Assembly: GCA_003151215.1 (NCBI GenBank)
Contig: PLXB01000435.1
Coordinates: forward strand, 1,427-8,330
Origin: Ignavibacteriota bacterium
GTDB lineage: Bacteria; Bacteroidota; Kapaibacteriia; Palsa-1295
DNA: 6,904 bases
Reading direction: 5' to 3'
The position numbers were made by a program, and so were the translations under genes. The notes beneath the pieces were generated by a model. It worked only from the letters and a program-made list of their open reading frames with translations, was not told the origin of the DNA and did no database searches. Positions 5,909 to 6,904 of the stretch are shown one piece after another. Positions within the stretch are counted from its first letter, which is position 1. Each line of letters begins with the position of its first letter.

Positions 5909-6349
5909 ATGGCAGAAGTAGCAGAAAAGGAAGCCCCGCAAACCGCAGCAGTGATCAATAAGAAGCTGTATGTCGGCAGCCTTCCATATAGTTGGACCGT
6001 TGAGCAGCTTGAAGAGCTTTTCAAACCGTTCGGCAGAGTTTCGAGCACGGCGATCGTCAGCGATCAGGTAACCCGTAAATCCAAGGGTTTCGGATTCATC
6101 GAAATGGAATCCGAAGAATCTGCAAAAAAGGCCATGGAAGCACTCAACGGCAAAGAAGTTGAGGGACGCCCGTTAAGCGTTCGTGAAGCAAAGCCGAATA
6201 TGGATAAGCGCGGCAGCCGTGATAGCGGTGGAAATAGCGGCGGCGGAGGCGGTGGCTGGCAGCCCAGGGGTCATCGCGCCGAATATAACGATCCCAACGG
6301 AACCGATACTTCCGGCAGAAGCTACGGCAACCGCAATGGCTGGTGGTAA
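5909..6349 (+). CDS. RRM-domain glycine-rich RNA-binding protein
   Basis: The protein has 146 residues. A single RNA recognition motif spans about residues 18-95, with RNP2 LYVGSL (20-25) and RNP1 KGFGFIEM (59-66). The RNA-stacking aromatics are Tyr21, Phe61 and Phe63. The domain ends with GRPLSVREAKPN, the usual last strand. The tail (98-146) is rich in Gly, Arg, Asn and Ser, has a run of six Gly (111-116), and ends NGWW. This layout matches the small bacterial Rbp proteins known from cyanobacteria and Bacteroidota, several of which are cold-induced. The role is binding single-stranded RNA in the cytoplasm, probably as a chaperone or post-transcriptional regulator; its targets cannot be told from sequence. 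It appears to be transcribed alone, between a palindromic repeat and a strong terminator. A TATAAT at 5793-5798 could be a -10 box but lacks a clear -35. Confidence 0.93.
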   Translation: MAEVAEKEAPQTAAVINKKLYVGSLPYSWTVEQLEELFKPFGRVSSTAIVSDQVTRKSKGFGFIEMESEESAKKAMEALNGKEVEGRPLSVREAKPNMDKRGSRDSGGNSGGGGGGWQPRGHRAEYNDPNGTDTSGRSYGNRNGWW

Positions 6350-6368
6350 GGTTGAAAAATTAAGATCC

Positions 6369-6396
6369 AAAAAAGCAGCTCTTGGGCTGCTTTTTT
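6369..6396. terminator. Bidirectional intrinsic terminator between convergent genes
   Basis: A perfect 11-bp stem pairs AAAAAAGCAGC (6369-6379) with GCTGCTTTTTT (6386-6396) around the 6-base loop TCTTGG. Its flanking A- and T-runs give a T-tract on either strand, so it can serve both the RRM gene (stop at 6349) and the convergent oxidoreductase gene (stop at 6423). Confidence 0.93.
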
Positions 6397-6422
6397 ATTG
6401 CCCTCTATTATCATTAATGCAT

Positions 6423-6904
6423 TTAAAATTTAACCACTTCTCCTGTTGATAGTGACTCCCGTATCGCAAAAGTGAGTAGTGTTGTTGCAAGAATAGAATC
6501 GAACGGAATAGGGGGTTCGTTGCCGGATTTGATGGAATTAATAAATGCCTCTACTTCTTCTTTATGTCCTTTGCCTTGTCCGCTTATGATCTTCGGTTTT
6601 CCGGAACCACTCCAAAGTTCAAGTTCGATAAAATTTTTCATGATAGTAGTTCTCCCGCCTGAAAAAACCTGCAGTTCTTCTTTGGGAAGAATTCTATCGC
6701 CGTTTGCAATATAGAGGATCGTTGCAACCGTACCATCTTCATATTCGATCGTGATCGAAATATTATCGTGATCGATCGCATCGCTTCTTCCCGACGAAAG
6801 AGATTTTGCAACAACGCTTTTTGGCAGTGCATCGCCGGTAAGATAAGCTGCAGTATCGATGAAGTGACAAATTTCTCCGATAATTCTTCCGCCGCCGATC
6901 TCTT
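6423..6904 (-). CDS. Gfo/Idh/MocA-family oxidoreductase, C-terminal part (5' end outside window)
   Basis: The frame is open from the right window edge to a TAA at 6423-6425 and gives 159 residues. It starts within the conserved GGGRIIGEICHFIDTAAYL segment (visible residues 3-21), typical of the C-terminal beta-sheet domain of NAD(P)-dependent Gfo/Idh/MocA dehydrogenases. The His of CHFID lies near the sugar-binding active site in this family. The end, FINSIKSGNEPPIPFDSILATTLLTFAIRESLSTGE when read in parts (visible residues about 119-154), is the usual helix pair closing the fold. The N-terminal Rossmann domain lies outside the window, so cofactor motifs cannot be checked. The closest resemblance is to dehydrogenases of nucleotide-sugar or cell-surface polysaccharide pathways, including forms fused to a zinc alcohol dehydrogenase domain. 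The substrate is not readable from this part. A Met at 6641 is internal, not the start. Confidence 0.88.
   Translation of the reverse strand, partial: EIGGGRIIGEICHFIDTAAYLTGDALPKSVVAKSLSSGRSDAIDHDNISITIEYEDGTVATILYIANGDRILPKEELQVFSGGRTTIMKNFIELELWSGSGKPKIISGQGKGHKEEVEAFINSIKSGNEPPIPFDSILATTLLTFAIRESLSTGEVVKF

Noticed and set aside
6638..6832. A separate small - strand gene inside the right-edge region
   Set aside because: It is out of frame with the Gfo/Idh/MocA coding sequence, which reads continuously from the window edge to 6423 with family motifs on both sides.

Overview
The window looks like a chromosomal stretch of a free-living member of the Bacteroidota/Chlorobiota group, most like the Ignavibacteria or Kapabacteria branch. 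Three things point there. A large secreted protein has an N-terminal domain of the 'SISYQGLL ... PLVAAPYALN' kind that is common in those lineages. An intergenic region carries repeated TATATTTG boxes, which match the Bacteroidota -7 promoter consensus TAnnTTTG. A single-RRM glycine-rich RNA-binding protein and long T/N/G-rich repeat proteins also fit. This placement is inference from protein style and promoter motifs, not from a marker gene.

Layout. The left edge (1-214) holds the 3' end of an unrecognised + strand gene, closed by a strong intrinsic terminator (222-251). A second hairpin (300-330) lies between it and the end of the dominant feature, a 1111-residue exported protein on the - strand (356-3691). 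That protein has a signal peptide, a conserved N-terminal domain, a tail-fibre-like stretch, about 500 residues of Asn/Thr/Gly-rich repeats, and a cysteine-bearing C-terminal region of about 230 residues. The core of the repeats is six 36-44 residue units. Each unit is built from shorter segments of 7, 8, 7, 12 and 10 residues beginning with Asn, as expected of a beta-solenoid. A 535-base gene-free region follows (3692-4226), with candidate - strand promoters for the repeat protein.

A two-gene + strand operon comes next: a TerC/Alx-family membrane protein (4302-5180) and, six bases later, a hemerythrin-like HHE protein (5187-5633). TerC relatives export Mn2+, and hemerythrins bind a non-haem di-iron centre and O2, so the pair suggests metal or oxygen/redox homeostasis. 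A structured palindromic intergenic repeat (5643-5793) follows the operon. Next is a small RNA-binding protein with one RRM and a Gly-rich tail (5909-6349), ending at a strong, probably bidirectional terminator (6369-6396). The right edge (6423-6904) is the C-terminal part of a Gfo/Idh/MocA-family oxidoreductase on the - strand.

The most interesting items are the hierarchical repeat structure of the 1111-residue protein, the TerC-hemerythrin pair with its shortened TerC N-terminus, and the palindromic repeat with side hairpins. I saw no RNA genes, CRISPR arrays, insertion sequences or recombinases.
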